Part shown: one piece after another, positions 53,258 to 61,551 of the stretch
How the letters are laid out: every line of letters starts with the position of its first letter
How positions within the stretch are numbered: the first letter of the stretch is position 1
Assembly (NCBI GenBank): GCA_028284395.1
Contig: JANQRV010000402.1
Coordinates: forward strand, 1 to 64,000
Reading direction: 5' to 3'
DNA from: Saprospiraceae bacterium
Lineage (GTDB): Bacteria; Bacteroidota; Bacteroidia; Chitinophagales; Saprospiraceae
DNA: 64,000 nt
Made by a program: the position numbers and the translations under genes
The notes under the pieces: generated by a model
Told to the model about the DNA's origin: nothing
The model's database searches: none
The model's input: only the letters and a program-made list of their open reading frames with translations

Positions 53258-54706
53258 TTAGTTTTTCCAATTTTTCTTTTCCTGTACAACGTGGTGTAAC
53301 TTGATCTTCATACCGTACTTTTCGTCGAGGTGTTTTGATAAAGCGTCTGCTGCATATACCGAACGATGTTGCCCACCGGTGCACCCAAAGTTAATCATCA
53401 AATGGTTGAAACTACGATCGATATAATTCTCAACGGCCTCATCGACGATCCGATAAACGTTGTGCAAAAATTCTGTCATAGTACTGTGTAATTGTAAGAA
53501 ATTGATGACTTCTTCGTCTCGACCAGTCAACTTTTTATAAGGTTCGTAGCGTCCCGGGTTGTGAATGAAGCGACAGTCAAAAATAAAACCGCCACCATTT
53601 CCGCTGGTGTCTTCCGGAATGCCTTGTTTATAGGAAAAACTATTGATGCTGACAGTCAATAGGCTAGAGGCGGCTTTGATCTTATCAAACGGTTCGAACT
53701 GCTTGGATTCGATGATGGCTTTCAGGGCTTTTGTCAATTCGGGAATTTGAAACTTCAATTCTACATTTTCAAAGAGCCATTTGAGGTTTCTGATGGCAAA
53801 AGGTATGCTTTTGATAAAGTGTTCCTTCCGTTCATAGAGTCCCCGAAATCCATATGCTCCCATGACCTGGATGGTTCGGATAAGGACGTAACCGTAATAG
53901 TATTCTAAGAATTCGTCTCGGTTGATCTCCGTTAATTCTTCTGCGGTATCTAGGTAGTGTTTCAATAATTCCAGTCGAATATCCGCTGGGATATTAGCCT
54001 TTGCTTGATAGAGGAGTGAGGCTAGGTCATATTGCAATGCACCTTTTCGGCCACCCTGATAATCGATGAAAAAGGGCTCACTACCTTTGATCATGATATT
54101 CCGCGTTTGGAAATCACGAAACATGAAATAGTCACAATCTGTTTGTAATAGATATTCGGCAAAAGCATGAAAATCATTCTCGAGTGATTGTTCATCGAAG
54201 GGGATCTTCGCTAACTTGAGAAAGTAATATTTGAAGTAGTTAAAATCCCAGAGCATGGATTGTTTGTCGAAAGATCCCCGAGGATAACAGACGGAATAGT
54301 CCAATTCCTTACCCCCTTCAATTTGCAGATGGGCAAGTTGCTCGACGACCTTTTTATAGATCTGGATCAGGTAATCGGGGAAGTACTCTCCTTTTTGCAA
54401 TAGATAACTGTAGAGCGTTGTGAACCCCAGGTCTTCCTCTAAGTATATTTTTTCTTTGAGGTTTTCTGCGTAGATAGCAGGGACGGGTAGGTTTCGGGAT
54501 TTGAAATGTTTGGAAAATGTGAGGAATGCTTTGGTTTCTTTTTCATCCGGACTATATGCGCCGATGGCTACTTTAGTCTTTCCTTGTAGCCGGTAGTAAA
54601 TGCGATTACCACCCGAAGGTGCTAAGGGTAGGATGAGATCTGCGCGCTCTCCTGCCCAGTTTTCAAAAAGTTCGGCGAGGTGAAATTCAATCTTGGAAGA
54701 TGCCAT
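53258..54706 (-). CDS. APH-type sugar kinase fused to a RapZ C-terminal domain
   Basis: 482 residues from the ATG at 54706, one base after the obg stop. Residues about 1-330 form an aminoglycoside-phosphotransferase-like kinase resembling AmgK, with the catalytic loop FRDFQTRN (Asp198, Asn203; Phe replaces the usual His) and the metal motif IDYQGG (Asp215). Residues about 350-475 match the C-terminal domain of RapZ: INSFSYKQGIP, FIFDCRFIHNPGR, LTGRDEEV and INFGCTGGQHRSV (438-450). In E. coli this RapZ half binds glucosamine-6-phosphate. The Walker A half of RapZ is absent. It probably phosphorylates an amino sugar at the anomeric position or senses one, linked to obg and adk in the operon. 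Confidence 0.88.
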   Translation of the reverse strand: MASSKIEFHLAELFENWAGERADLILPLAPSGGNRIYYRLQGKTKVAIGAYSPDEKETKAFLTFSKHFKSRNLPVPAIYAENLKEKIYLEEDLGFTTLYSYLLQKGEYFPDYLIQIYKKVVEQLAHLQIEGGKELDYSVCYPRGSFDKQSMLWDFNYFKYYFLKLAKIPFDEQSLENDFHAFAEYLLQTDCDYFMFRDFQTRNIMIKGSEPFFIDYQGGRKGALQYDLASLLYQAKANIPADIRLELLKHYLDTAEELTEINRDEFLEYYYGYVLIRTIQVMGAYGFRGLYERKEHFIKSIPFAIRNLKWLFENVELKFQIPELTKALKAIIESKQFEPFDKIKAASSLLTVSINSFSYKQGIPEDTSGNGGGFIFDCRFIHNPGRYEPYKKLTGRDEEVINFLQLHSTMTEFLHNVYRIVDEAVENYIDRSFNHLMINFGCTGGQHRSVYAADALSKHLDEKYGMKIKLHHVVQEKKNWKN

Positions 54707-54707
54707 T

Positions 54708-55754
54708 TTAATTGTCGTTTGCTTCAAATGACCATTGGTCCGCTGCTGCTGCTTCATCCAACTTCTTTGAAATGATCGACCAAAGAAGGTCTTTCAGCTC
54801 CACCAGTCCCTGTTGTGCAACGGAAGATATGAAAATATGGGGTATGCCTTTGGGGATTTCCGGGATCAACATTTCCCTTAATTCGTCATCGATCAAGTCA
54901 GACTTGGTCAGGGCGAGAACTCTGGGTTTGTCCAGTAGTTCTTCATTGAACATTCGGAGTTCGTTGAGGAGGATTTCATACTCTTTTTTGATGTTGTCGG
55001 TATCGCACGGAATCATGAACAACAATGTGGCGTTACGCTCAATATGTCGTAAAAAACGATGCCCAAGCCCTTTGCCTTCATGTGCCTTTTCAATGATTCC
55101 CGGAATATCTGCAATCACGAACGACTGACTATCTCGATATCGGACAAGGCCAAGGTTTGGGACAAGCGTTGTAAAAGCATAGCTGGCAATTTTTGGTTTG
55201 GCTGCTGTCATAACCGAAAGCAAAGTAGATTTACCGGCATTGGGAAAGCCAACCAATCCAACATCTGCTAAAACTTTCAATTCCAGAATTTTCCATTCCT
55301 CTTTGCCTTCTTCTCCGGGTTGTGCGTACCGAGGGGTTTGGTTGGTAGCAGATTTGAAATGAGCATTTCCCTGGCCACCACGGCCGCCCGCGACTAAGAT
55401 CACCTCCTCGTCGTGTTCGGTGATTTCAAAATGGACTTCACCAGTTTCTTCGTCCTTGGCAACGGTGCCAAGCGGTACCTCCAGGACAATGTCTTCTCCG
55501 TTGGCACCTGATTTGTGATTGCCCGATCCATTGGTACCGCGACCGGCAATGACGTGTTTTCTATATTTTAGGGCAAGTAGTGTCCAGACGTTCCGGTTGC
55601 CGCGCACAATGATGTGTCCGCCACGGCCTCCATCGCCGCCATCAGGTCCTCCCCGGGGATTGGACCGATCTCTTAGGAAATGAACCGAGCCAGCCCCACC
55701 GGCACCCGAACGGCAACATATCTTCACATAATCAACAAAATTCTGACTGGCCAT
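54708..55754 (-). CDS. obg: GTPase Obg/CgtA
   Basis: 348 residues from the ATG at 55754 ([12 protein letters not shown]); a TTG at 55772 is less likely. The Gly-rich Obg domain is at about 1-155 ([13 protein letters not shown] and [12 protein letters not shown]), the G domain follows with G1 GFPNAGKST, the G3-type motif [18 protein letters not shown]4 TKSD and G5 SSVAQQG. Obg helps 50S ribosome assembly and the stringent response. It ends one base before the kinase/RapZ fusion and follows adk by about 70 bases. There is no long C-terminal tail. Confidence 0.95.
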   Translation of the reverse strand: MASQNFVDYVKICCRSGAGGAGSVHFLRDRSNPRGGPDGGDGGRGGHIIVRGNRNVWTLLALKYRKHVIAGRGTNGSGNHKSGANGEDIVLEVPLGTVAKDEETGEVHFEITEHDEEVILVAGGRGGQGNAHFKSATNQTPRYAQPGEEGKEEWKILELKVLADVGLVGFPNAGKSTLLSVMTAAKPKIASYAFTTLVPNLGLVRYRDSQSFVIADIPGIIEKAHEGKGLGHRFLRHIERNATLLFMIPCDTDNIKKEYEILLNELRMFNEELLDKPRVLALTKSDLIDDELREMLIPEIPKGIPHIFISSVAQQGLVELKDLLWSIISKKLDEAAAADQWSFEANDN

Positions 55755-55824
55755 GGTCTTTAATCTGGTCAAAGAATCGGTCGGTGGCTAAAAGGAAATG
55801 CCAGCGTCCGGAATTCGGGAAACG

Positions 55825-56397
55825 CTATAAATTGTCGATTTCGCAGCTCAGTTCTTCAAAAATGGCATCGATAGTGCCTACGCCATGCACTTTTACAGCT
55901 TTTCCGACGGCGTGGTAAAAATCAAAAACTGGTGTAGTTTCGTCTTTATACACTTGAATCCGGTTTTGAATGATTTCTTCATTGGAATCATCGGTGCGAC
56001 CAGAGGTCTTTCCACGATTGAGCAATCGCTGTATCAGTTCAACGTCGGGCACATCCAGCATGATCAATTTGGATACTTCTTCGCCTTTTTCACGTAGCAG
56101 ATTGTCAAGTGCTTTGGATTGTGGGATTGTTCGCGGATAACCGTCAAAAATGTAGCCGGCAACATCCCGATTAGCTTCCACTTTGTTTCGAAGCATACCT
56201 ACGGTCACCTCATCCGGGACCAAAGCTCCTTGATCGATGTAGCTTTTAGCTTCCAGCCCCAACGGAGTTTTATTGCCAATTTCATATCGAAAAAGATCAC
56301 CGGTAGATATGTGTAATAAGTTGTATTTGTCGACTAGTTTTTGCGCTTGAGTCCCTTTCCCAGAGCCCGGAGGACCAAATAAAATCAAATTGATCAT
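55825..56397 (-). CDS. adk: Adenylate kinase
   Basis: 190 residues, the short form without a zinc LID. The P-loop is GPPGSGKGT (9-17), and the family blocks HISTGDLFRYEI, DGYPRT and RTDD are present. It converts AMP plus ATP into two ADP in the cytoplasm. It lies first in the line adk, obg, kinase/RapZ on the minus strand, with 70 bases to obg. Downstream of the lipoprotein hydrolase gene there is a 60-base gap. Confidence 0.95.
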   Translation of the reverse strand: MINLILFGPPGSGKGTQAQKLVDKYNLLHISTGDLFRYEIGNKTPLGLEAKSYIDQGALVPDEVTVGMLRNKVEANRDVAGYIFDGYPRTIPQSKALDNLLREKGEEVSKLIMLDVPDVELIQRLLNRGKTSGRTDDSNEEIIQNRIQVYKDETTPVFDFYHAVGKAVKVHGVGTIDAIFEELSCEIDNL

Positions 56398-56457
56398 AAT
56401 GCGAATTTCTACTTTTTGAAGGATTGCGAAGATAAGAAAATTGTTCGAACCTTTCTT

Positions 56458-56970
56458 TTAGGGGAGAACGCTTCTTGCCGATGCGATTTTCGGCTTCCAA
56501 TAAGTAGATTGACTGATGTTTTCTTCAATCACGCCCCGGGAAGAAGTACTGTGCACAACTCGAATACCTTCTGCTCCATTGGACACGACCAGGGCGACGT
56601 GGAAGACACCTCCCAGCTTTGACCTTTTAAAAAAGACCAGGTCTCCAGCACGCACTTTACGCGGATCTATCGGCCGTCCTTCTTTTGATTGCATCCCGGA
56701 ATTACTGGGTAATTGGACATCGTGATTCTTCATTACGTAATAAGTGAGACCAGAGCAGTCGAATCCTCTCGGGCTGCGGCCGGCATACTGGTATTTGGCA
56801 CCGACTTGTTTTTGGGCAAAAGAAACGACCTGAGCTCGCAATTGGTCGGCTGGATTTGTAGCGGCAATCACTTCGGAGGTCGAAGGGGAAACGGTCCGAA
56901 AAGCGGTACAACTCGAGATCATAAAACAGTACAGCAATACGAATAGTAGATTCGATGGTTTGATAGACAT
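56458..56970 (-). CDS. NlpC/P60 (C40) cell-wall hydrolase lipoprotein
   Basis: 170 residues. The signal peptide has a lipobox ending at Cys21 (MISSC), then a short linker and the NlpC/P60 papain-like domain. The catalytic Cys72 lies in FDCSGL, His124 in GVFHVALV, and the third polar residue may be His140 in VVHSTSSRG. It cuts gamma-D-Glu to diaminopimelate links in peptidoglycan, at the outer or inner membrane surface. It is of minimal length with no SH3 or binding domain. It is transcribed in the same direction as the nitrilase gene at 57050, 79 bases away. Confidence 0.92.
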   Translation of the reverse strand: MSIKPSNLLFVLLYCFMISSCTAFRTVSPSTSEVIAATNPADQLRAQVVSFAQKQVGAKYQYAGRSPRGFDCSGLTYYVMKNHDVQLPSNSGMQSKEGRPIDPRKVRAGDLVFFKRSKLGGVFHVALVVSNGAEGIRVVHSTSSRGVIEENISQSTYWKPKIASARSVLP

Positions 56971-57049
56971 AGGACAGGGATGTAATGGTTTAGATGTTCA
57001 CCAAAACGAGATAGACCGCATGATTAGTATATGGAACAGTCTTCTCGGC

Positions 57050-57832
57050 TCAGGTTCTCATTATCTCAAACTCATCCCGGTCATTCAGAAACGCAAATTT
57101 GGTTCTAAAAACCTGTTGATCGGCGTAGGAAAGCGTGGCGTATTGAATGTTCTCTATATACGCCGCACTAGATAGGGTTTGGCCATTGTAGTCGATTATC
57201 ATCGAATCGCCGGAATAAGAATGGTTGTTTCCGTCCACTCCAACCCGATTGACACCTACGGTGTAAGCTTGGTTTTCGATGGCCCTGGCGATTAATAAAC
57301 TTTTCCAGGCATCCCGACGCTTTTCAGGAAAATTGGCAACATAGATGAGTAAGTCGTAATCGGTTTTATTTCTGCTCCATACGGGGAATCTTAGGTCATA
57401 ACAGATCAGGGGCATTACTTTCCAGCCATTGATCTCAACCAACAAGTGTTCTTGGCCGGCAGTGTAAGTAAGGTGTTCTCCGGAAAAAGTGAAGAGATGC
57501 CGTTTGTCATAGATGCTGTATTGGCCATTGGGGCGCATCCAGACCAGCCGATTGTAGTATCTTTTGTTAACTTCTATTATGATACTGCCAGTGAGAACGA
57601 ATTGGTACTTGCGCGCCATGTTTCGGAGCCATTGGACAGTAGGGCCGTCCATGTCTTCCGCTAATGCCTCGGCATTCATAGAAAACCCGGTGGAAAACAT
57701 CTCGGGCAAAATCACTAAATCGGTAGAAGGAGTAATCTGTTGCAGTACTGTTTCAAATTGTAGGAGATTCGCATCTTTGTCTTCCCACAATAGATTTTTT
57801 TGGACAAGTGCGACTTGCAGATCTTTAGGCAT
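57050..57832 (-). CDS. Nitrilase superfamily omega-amidase (YafV-like)
   Basis: 260 residues from the ATG at 57832 (MPKDLQVALVQ). An ATG 18 bases upstream (57850) lies inside a perfect hairpin and is less likely. The catalytic triad of the nitrilase fold is Glu44 (LPEMFSTGF), Lys110 (YDKRHLF) and Cys144 (LICYDLRFP). The EMFSTGF and YDLRFPVWSRN blocks are those of YafV/omega-amidase, which deaminates alpha-ketoglutaramate and similar omega-amides. Cytoplasmic. No pathway partners adjacent. Confidence 0.9.
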   Translation of the reverse strand: MPKDLQVALVQKNLLWEDKDANLLQFETVLQQITPSTDLVILPEMFSTGFSMNAEALAEDMDGPTVQWLRNMARKYQFVLTGSIIIEVNKRYYNRLVWMRPNGQYSIYDKRHLFTFSGEHLTYTAGQEHLLVEINGWKVMPLICYDLRFPVWSRNKTDYDLLIYVANFPEKRRDAWKSLLIARAIENQAYTVGVNRVGVDGNNHSYSGDSMIIDYNGQTLSSAAYIENIQYATLSYADQQVFRTKFAFLNDRDEFEIMRT

Positions 57833-57838
57833 GATATG

Positions 57839-57875
57839 AAATTGGGCCATTAATAATACATTAATGGCCCAATTT
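57839..57875. repeat. 16 bp perfect hairpin upstream of the nitrilase gene
   Basis: AAATTGGGCCATTAAT and its complement flank the five-base loop AATAC. It covers the alternative ATG at 57850 and ends seven bases before the preferred start at 57832. Confidence 0.7.
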
Positions 57876-57878
57876 ACT

Positions 57879-57922
57879 TGATTTCTATGTAGAATTTGAA
57901 TGTATGGTCTACATAGAAATCA
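57879..57922 (-). terminator. 15 bp perfect hairpin downstream of rplY
   Basis: TGATTTCTATGTAGA and its complement surround 14 bases, starting 15 bases after the rplY stop. No strong T tract follows on the minus strand. Together with the hairpin at 57839 it forms a tandem pair. Confidence 0.6.
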
Positions 57923-57936
57923 CTTTTGTCACTAGT

Positions 57937-58542
57937 TTAGGCAGTAGCTTCCTCTGTTTCAGCAGTCGCTTCTTTAGCAGCCTCTGCACTCCGCAGCGCA
58001 CGTGGAATTTCAACCATTGCTACTGGAATACTCGGCCCATTCATAATTTCAATACCTTCGATGGGATCGATGTCACGAATCCGAATGGATTGCCCCAGCT
58101 CTAGACTAGAAATATCTAAAGTAACACTATCGACCAACTTTTCTGGCGTAGTCTTTATTTTTACGCGACGAACTGATTGGAGTAATTTTCCACCCAGTTT
58201 TTCACCGGGCGACGAACCGCGGAATCTCACTGGTACTTCTATGTTGATTTTGCGCCCGGGGACCATCTGAAGGAAATCGATGTGAACAACACTGTCCGTA
58301 AGTGGATGCGCCTGCCAGTCTTTGACGATGGCTCTATATTTTTTACCCTCGATCTCTATTTCGGCAATTCTAAAATCTGCAGTGTATAACAACTTCTTAA
58401 CATCGTTCAATGTGGTGGTGAAGTGAACGATCTCGTCTCCTCCGTAAAGCACACATGGGATCTTTCCTTCTCTTCTGGCTTGTCTGGCAGCTTTCTTTCC
58501 CAGCTCGGATCTTTGAGAACCAACAAATGCAATAGTATCCAT
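57937..58542 (-). CDS. rplY: 50S ribosomal protein bL25 (CTC form)
   Basis: 201 residues, the long form with the N-terminal 5S rRNA binding domain (about 1-95, GSQRSELGKKAARQARREGKIPCVLYGG) and a C-terminal TL5/CTC domain (about 100-185). It binds 5S rRNA in the large subunit. It has an acidic and Ala-rich tail (about 186-201). Its promoter is visible upstream at 58593, so it can be transcribed separately from prs. Downstream there are two tandem hairpins before the nitrilase gene. Confidence 0.95.
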   Translation of the reverse strand: MDTIAFVGSQRSELGKKAARQARREGKIPCVLYGGDEIVHFTTTLNDVKKLLYTADFRIAEIEIEGKKYRAIVKDWQAHPLTDSVVHIDFLQMVPGRKINIEVPVRFRGSSPGEKLGGKLLQSVRRVKIKTTPEKLVDSVTLDISSLELGQSIRIRDIDPIEGIEIMNGPSIPVAMVEIPRALRSAEAAKEATAETEEATA

Positions 58543-58592
58543 TCTAAAAAATATTTATAAACGATTCATTCTCCCCGTTTGATTTGGGCATG

Positions 58593-58623
58593 CAAAGGTA
58601 ATTTTTCTTACCGAAAAAACCAA
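58593..58623 (-). promoter_or_regulatory. rplY promoter (TTGG - 19 nt - TACCTTTG)
   Basis: TACCTTTG at 58593-58600 on the minus strand fits TAnnTTTG, with TTGG 19 bases upstream at 58620-58623. It lies 50 bases before the rplY start, between prs and rplY. Confidence 0.65.
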
Positions 58624-58640
58624 TTATTGTGATAGGTAAC

Positions 58641-59573
58641 TTAGCGTTCAACGAATAATGCGGAAATAGACCGGTGTTCATGTGTATTCCTGATCGCCCG
58701 GGAAAAGAGTTTTCCCGTTGACAGTACCTTGATTTTGGGAGAGGCTTTTCTTAGGGGAAGTGTGTCGCAAACAATGATTTCCGTCAGCTCTGATGCTTCA
58801 ATCTTTTCGTAAGCATTGCCAGAAAGTACCGGATGGGTACACAAGGCCCGGACGCTCTTAGCTCCTTTTTTCATTATGATGTTGGCAGCCCGACAAAGAG
58901 TGCCGGCCGTATCGACCAAATCATCCACTAGAATCACATCCGCACCTTCCACATCTCCGATAACGGTCATGTCCGCAATTTCATTGGCTTTCTTGCGGTA
59001 TTTGTCGCAGATGACCAGGGTGCGATGAAAATGATTGGCGTAGGTTCTAGCTCTTTTTACTCCACCCACATCCGGTGCTGCGAAAGTAACATTGGATAGA
59101 TCTTGTTCTTCTAGATATGGAATATAGATAGCTGCGCTCTTCAAATGGTCGGTCGGAATGTCAAAAAAGCCCTGAATCTGATCGGCATGGAAATCCATGG
59201 TCATGATACGATTAGCACCGGCTGCTTCCAGTAGATTGGCAATAAGCTTGGCCGAAATCGGAACCCTTGGTTTGTCTTTGCGGTCTTGCCGTGCGTAGCC
59301 GAAATACGGAATAACTGCAGTAATGTAGCCGGCAGAAGCCCTTTTAGCGGCATCGATCATCAAAAGGAGTTCCATTAAGTTCTCAGTGGGAGAGAAAGTG
59401 GAAGCAATGAAGAATACATAGGCACCTCTTACCGATTCATTAATGACCGGTTGCATTTCTCCATCACTGAATTTATGAATGGTGACACTGCTCAGGTCCT
59501 GGCCATAAAAATCGGCAATTTTTTCGGCAAGATATTCCGATTGGGTGCCAGAAAATAACTTTACTTCAACCAT
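58641..59573 (-). CDS. prs: Ribose-phosphate pyrophosphokinase
   Basis: 310 residues from the ATG at 59573 (MVEVKLFSG). A TTG 51 bases upstream overlaps the -7 promoter box and is rejected. The enzyme makes PRPP from ribose 5-phosphate and ATP for nucleotides, His and Trp. The ATP-binding part includes YGYARQDRKDKPRVPIS-type block (PYFGYARQDRKD), the PRPP loop VILVDDLVDTAGT is present, and DFHADQIQGFFDIP is the family block. Length is standard. A 98-base gap with its own promoter separates it from rplY. Confidence 0.96.
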   Translation of the reverse strand: MVEVKLFSGTQSEYLAEKIADFYGQDLSSVTIHKFSDGEMQPVINESVRGAYVFFIASTFSPTENLMELLLMIDAAKRASAGYITAVIPYFGYARQDRKDKPRVPISAKLIANLLEAAGANRIMTMDFHADQIQGFFDIPTDHLKSAAIYIPYLEEQDLSNVTFAAPDVGGVKRARTYANHFHRTLVICDKYRKKANEIADMTVIGDVEGADVILVDDLVDTAGTLCRAANIIMKKGAKSVRALCTHPVLSGNAYEKIEASELTEIIVCDTLPLRKASPKIKVLSTGKLFSRAIRNTHEHRSISALFVER

Positions 59574-59621
59574 GAGTTCCTGAATCAATTTTATTTGAGT
59601 AGTAATTGTGCTGATTTTTTG

Positions 59622-59629
59622 CAAAGGTA
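59622..59629 (-). promoter_or_regulatory. prs -7 box
   Basis: TACCTTTG on the minus strand, 48 bases before the prs ATG at 59573. A -33 box at the standard spacing is not clear. Confidence 0.5.
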
Positions 59630-59835
59630 AAAAGATTTGGATCTAATTATTTCTCAAATTGGCCGAAAATAATTGCCGGTTGGTCGATAACTCAAGGCAG
59701 TTAACCTCCTGAAGTGTTATTTTATCAGCGTAAAACCGTCGAATGAACAAGTGTTTGCAGTAAAATGTGGTAAATCAACCGCATGATTTGGTTGAGAACG
59801 CCTGCACATGAAAAAATGATTAAATTCCTTTTTCA

Positions 59836-60396
59836 ATGGAACTAACACGATGGTGGACTTCGATGGGAGTTCTGGAACAACTATCATGGGTTATTGCTTG
59901 TGTAGCAAGTGCACTGACACTAATGTACTTCCTTTTCAAAGCTATTCCTTCCCAGAATTCAGCAGGAGAAAGTCAGCAGGATAGCGACTTTAAGTCGGCA
60001 GTCCTAATGGGGCTATTTATATTTGGTTGGCTAAATGTTATCCTGCAGCAATTGGTTCCCGGCCTGGGCTTGGTTGGAGTCATTGGCTTTAGTGTCTTGG
60101 TAGCCATTATTTCGGGATGGGCCATTTATCAAAGCGGAACGAGCAAACAGCGTTCAAAAGCACTTCTCGAAAGAACGGGGCAGGTTTTGCAATCCATTCC
60201 TCCAAATCAACAGGGTACCGGAAAAATTTATCTCCAGGCACGGCACAATGCTTTCGAATTGAATGCTGTAACTATTGGAAATGAATTGCCGGAAGGGGTG
60301 CCGATTCGGGACGTGGAAGTTAGAGAAGATGGGACGGTTGTTGTAGAACCGATTCCGGTTCGTCCCGATAGCCAATCCACCGAATACCATCCATAA
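59836..60396 (+). CDS. NfeD-like membrane protein
   Basis: 186 residues. Helices at about 15-37 (VIACVASALTLMYFLFKAI), 54-75 and 78-97 are followed by an OB-fold-like C-terminal segment (about 125-175, GTGKIYLQARHNAFELNAVT and VPIRDVEVREDGTVVVEP). That layout matches short NfeD/YqiJ-type proteins, which act with SPFH (flotillin-like) proteins. No flotillin gene is adjacent. The function is tentative. It converges with the polyprenyl synthase gene 18 bases away. Confidence 0.75.
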   Translation: MELTRWWTSMGVLEQLSWVIACVASALTLMYFLFKAIPSQNSAGESQQDSDFKSAVLMGLFIFGWLNVILQQLVPGLGLVGVIGFSVLVAIISGWAIYQSGTSKQRSKALLERTGQVLQSIPPNQQGTGKIYLQARHNAFELNAVTIGNELPEGVPIRDVEVREDGTVVVEPIPVRPDSQSTEYHP

Positions 60397-60413
60397 AACA
60401 AAGTCTTTTCGGT

Positions 60414-61388
60414 TTACTTCTTTCGATCGGTGACAAAACTGATCAAGTCCTCCAAAGATTGGCGAGTAGCGGATGGGGGAAATTCGGACAATAATTCAAA
60501 GGCCTGATTCTTGTAGTCCATCATAGCTGTCTGTGCGTAAGAAAGGCCATTGCTGGCTCGCACAAATTCAATTACTTCCCTGACTTTTTCCGGCCGGTTA
60601 TTATATCTCTTGATCAAATTGACTATGTACTTCTTCTCTTTTTTGGTAGTTTGATTCAGGGCGTGAATCAGCGGAAGAGTCATTTTTTTTTCCTTGATAT
60701 CAATGCCAAGGGGTTTGCCTACGTCGTCGGTTCCAAAATCAAAAAGGTCGTCCTTAATTTGAAAGGCAATTCCAATTTTCTCTCCAAACAAGCGCATTTT
60801 TTCCACCAGGCTTGGGTCGGTTGTAACGGAGGCCGCTCCGGCACTGCAAGCGAATGCGATCAGTGAGGCTGTTTTTCTGCGGATGATTTCGTAATAGTCG
60901 GTCTCCTTGATGTCCAGTCTTCTGGCTTTTTCTATTTGTAATAGCTCGCCCTCAATCAAAACACTTACAGTGTCTGACCCCAGTTCAAGCAAGTGAGCTT
61001 GTTTATTCTTGAGGGCAATCACCATTGCCTTGCTGAAGAGAAAATCACCGACCAGGACGGCAATTTTGTTCTTCCAAAGCGCATTGATGGAGAAGAAACC
61101 TCTTCTTTCGTTGGCATCATCCACCACATCGTCGTGAACAAGAGACGCTGTGTGAAGTAATTCTACCAATGATGCGGCAGTATAAGTCGCCTCGGATACT
61201 TCCCCACATAGTTTAGCCGATAGAAAAACGAACATTGGACGGACTTGCTTTCCTTTTCTTCGGACAATGTAATAGGTGATCTTGTCCAGGAGAGGAACGG
61301 AGCTATGCATTGCTTCCCTGAAATGAACCTCAAATTGCTTCAATTCTTTGGCAATGGGTTGCTGTATTGAATGCAAAGATTTGATCAT
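60414..61388 (-). CDS. ispB: Polyprenyl diphosphate synthase
   Basis: 324 residues of the trans-isoprenyl diphosphate synthase family. The first Asp-rich motif is DDVVD (86-90) in LVHDDVVDDANERRG, the second is KDDLFDF (FQIKDDLFDFGTDD). Lys and Arg in GKQVRP (46-51) bind diphosphate. These enzymes extend FPP or GGPP by IPP units to make the side chain of menaquinone in this phylum. The residues before the first DDxxD are Ala-Ser-Leu-Val-His with no bulky aromatic stop, consistent with a long product. Chain length cannot be fixed from sequence. Confidence 0.9.
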   Translation of the reverse strand: MIKSLHSIQQPIAKELKQFEVHFREAMHSSVPLLDKITYYIVRRKGKQVRPMFVFLSAKLCGEVSEATYTAASLVELLHTASLVHDDVVDDANERRGFFSINALWKNKIAVLVGDFLFSKAMVIALKNKQAHLLELGSDTVSVLIEGELLQIEKARRLDIKETDYYEIIRRKTASLIAFACSAGAASVTTDPSLVEKMRLFGEKIGIAFQIKDDLFDFGTDDVGKPLGIDIKEKKMTLPLIHALNQTTKKEKKYIVNLIKRYNNRPEKVREVIEFVRASNGLSYAQTAMMDYKNQAFELLSEFPPSATRQSLEDLISFVTDRKK

Positions 61389-61551
61389 CCTTTTAATTCA
61401 GTTCGTTTTCAAAAACAACAAAATTAACCATTAAAGATCATTCAGTGGGAAAAAAGCGGCTGACGGCAATTTTGTTTCGGTCTGGCAGTGGCACCAAGCT
61501 ACAATTTTCCGGGCATAAATATAACGTAATACTGACCTTGGATGAATGCAA

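Noticed and set aside
55755-55772. A TTG start for obg six codons upstream
   Set aside because: The ATG at 55754 matches the usual obg start region.
59574-59624. An upstream TTG start for prs
   Set aside because: It overlaps the -7 promoter box TACCTTTG, so it would lie at or before the transcript start.
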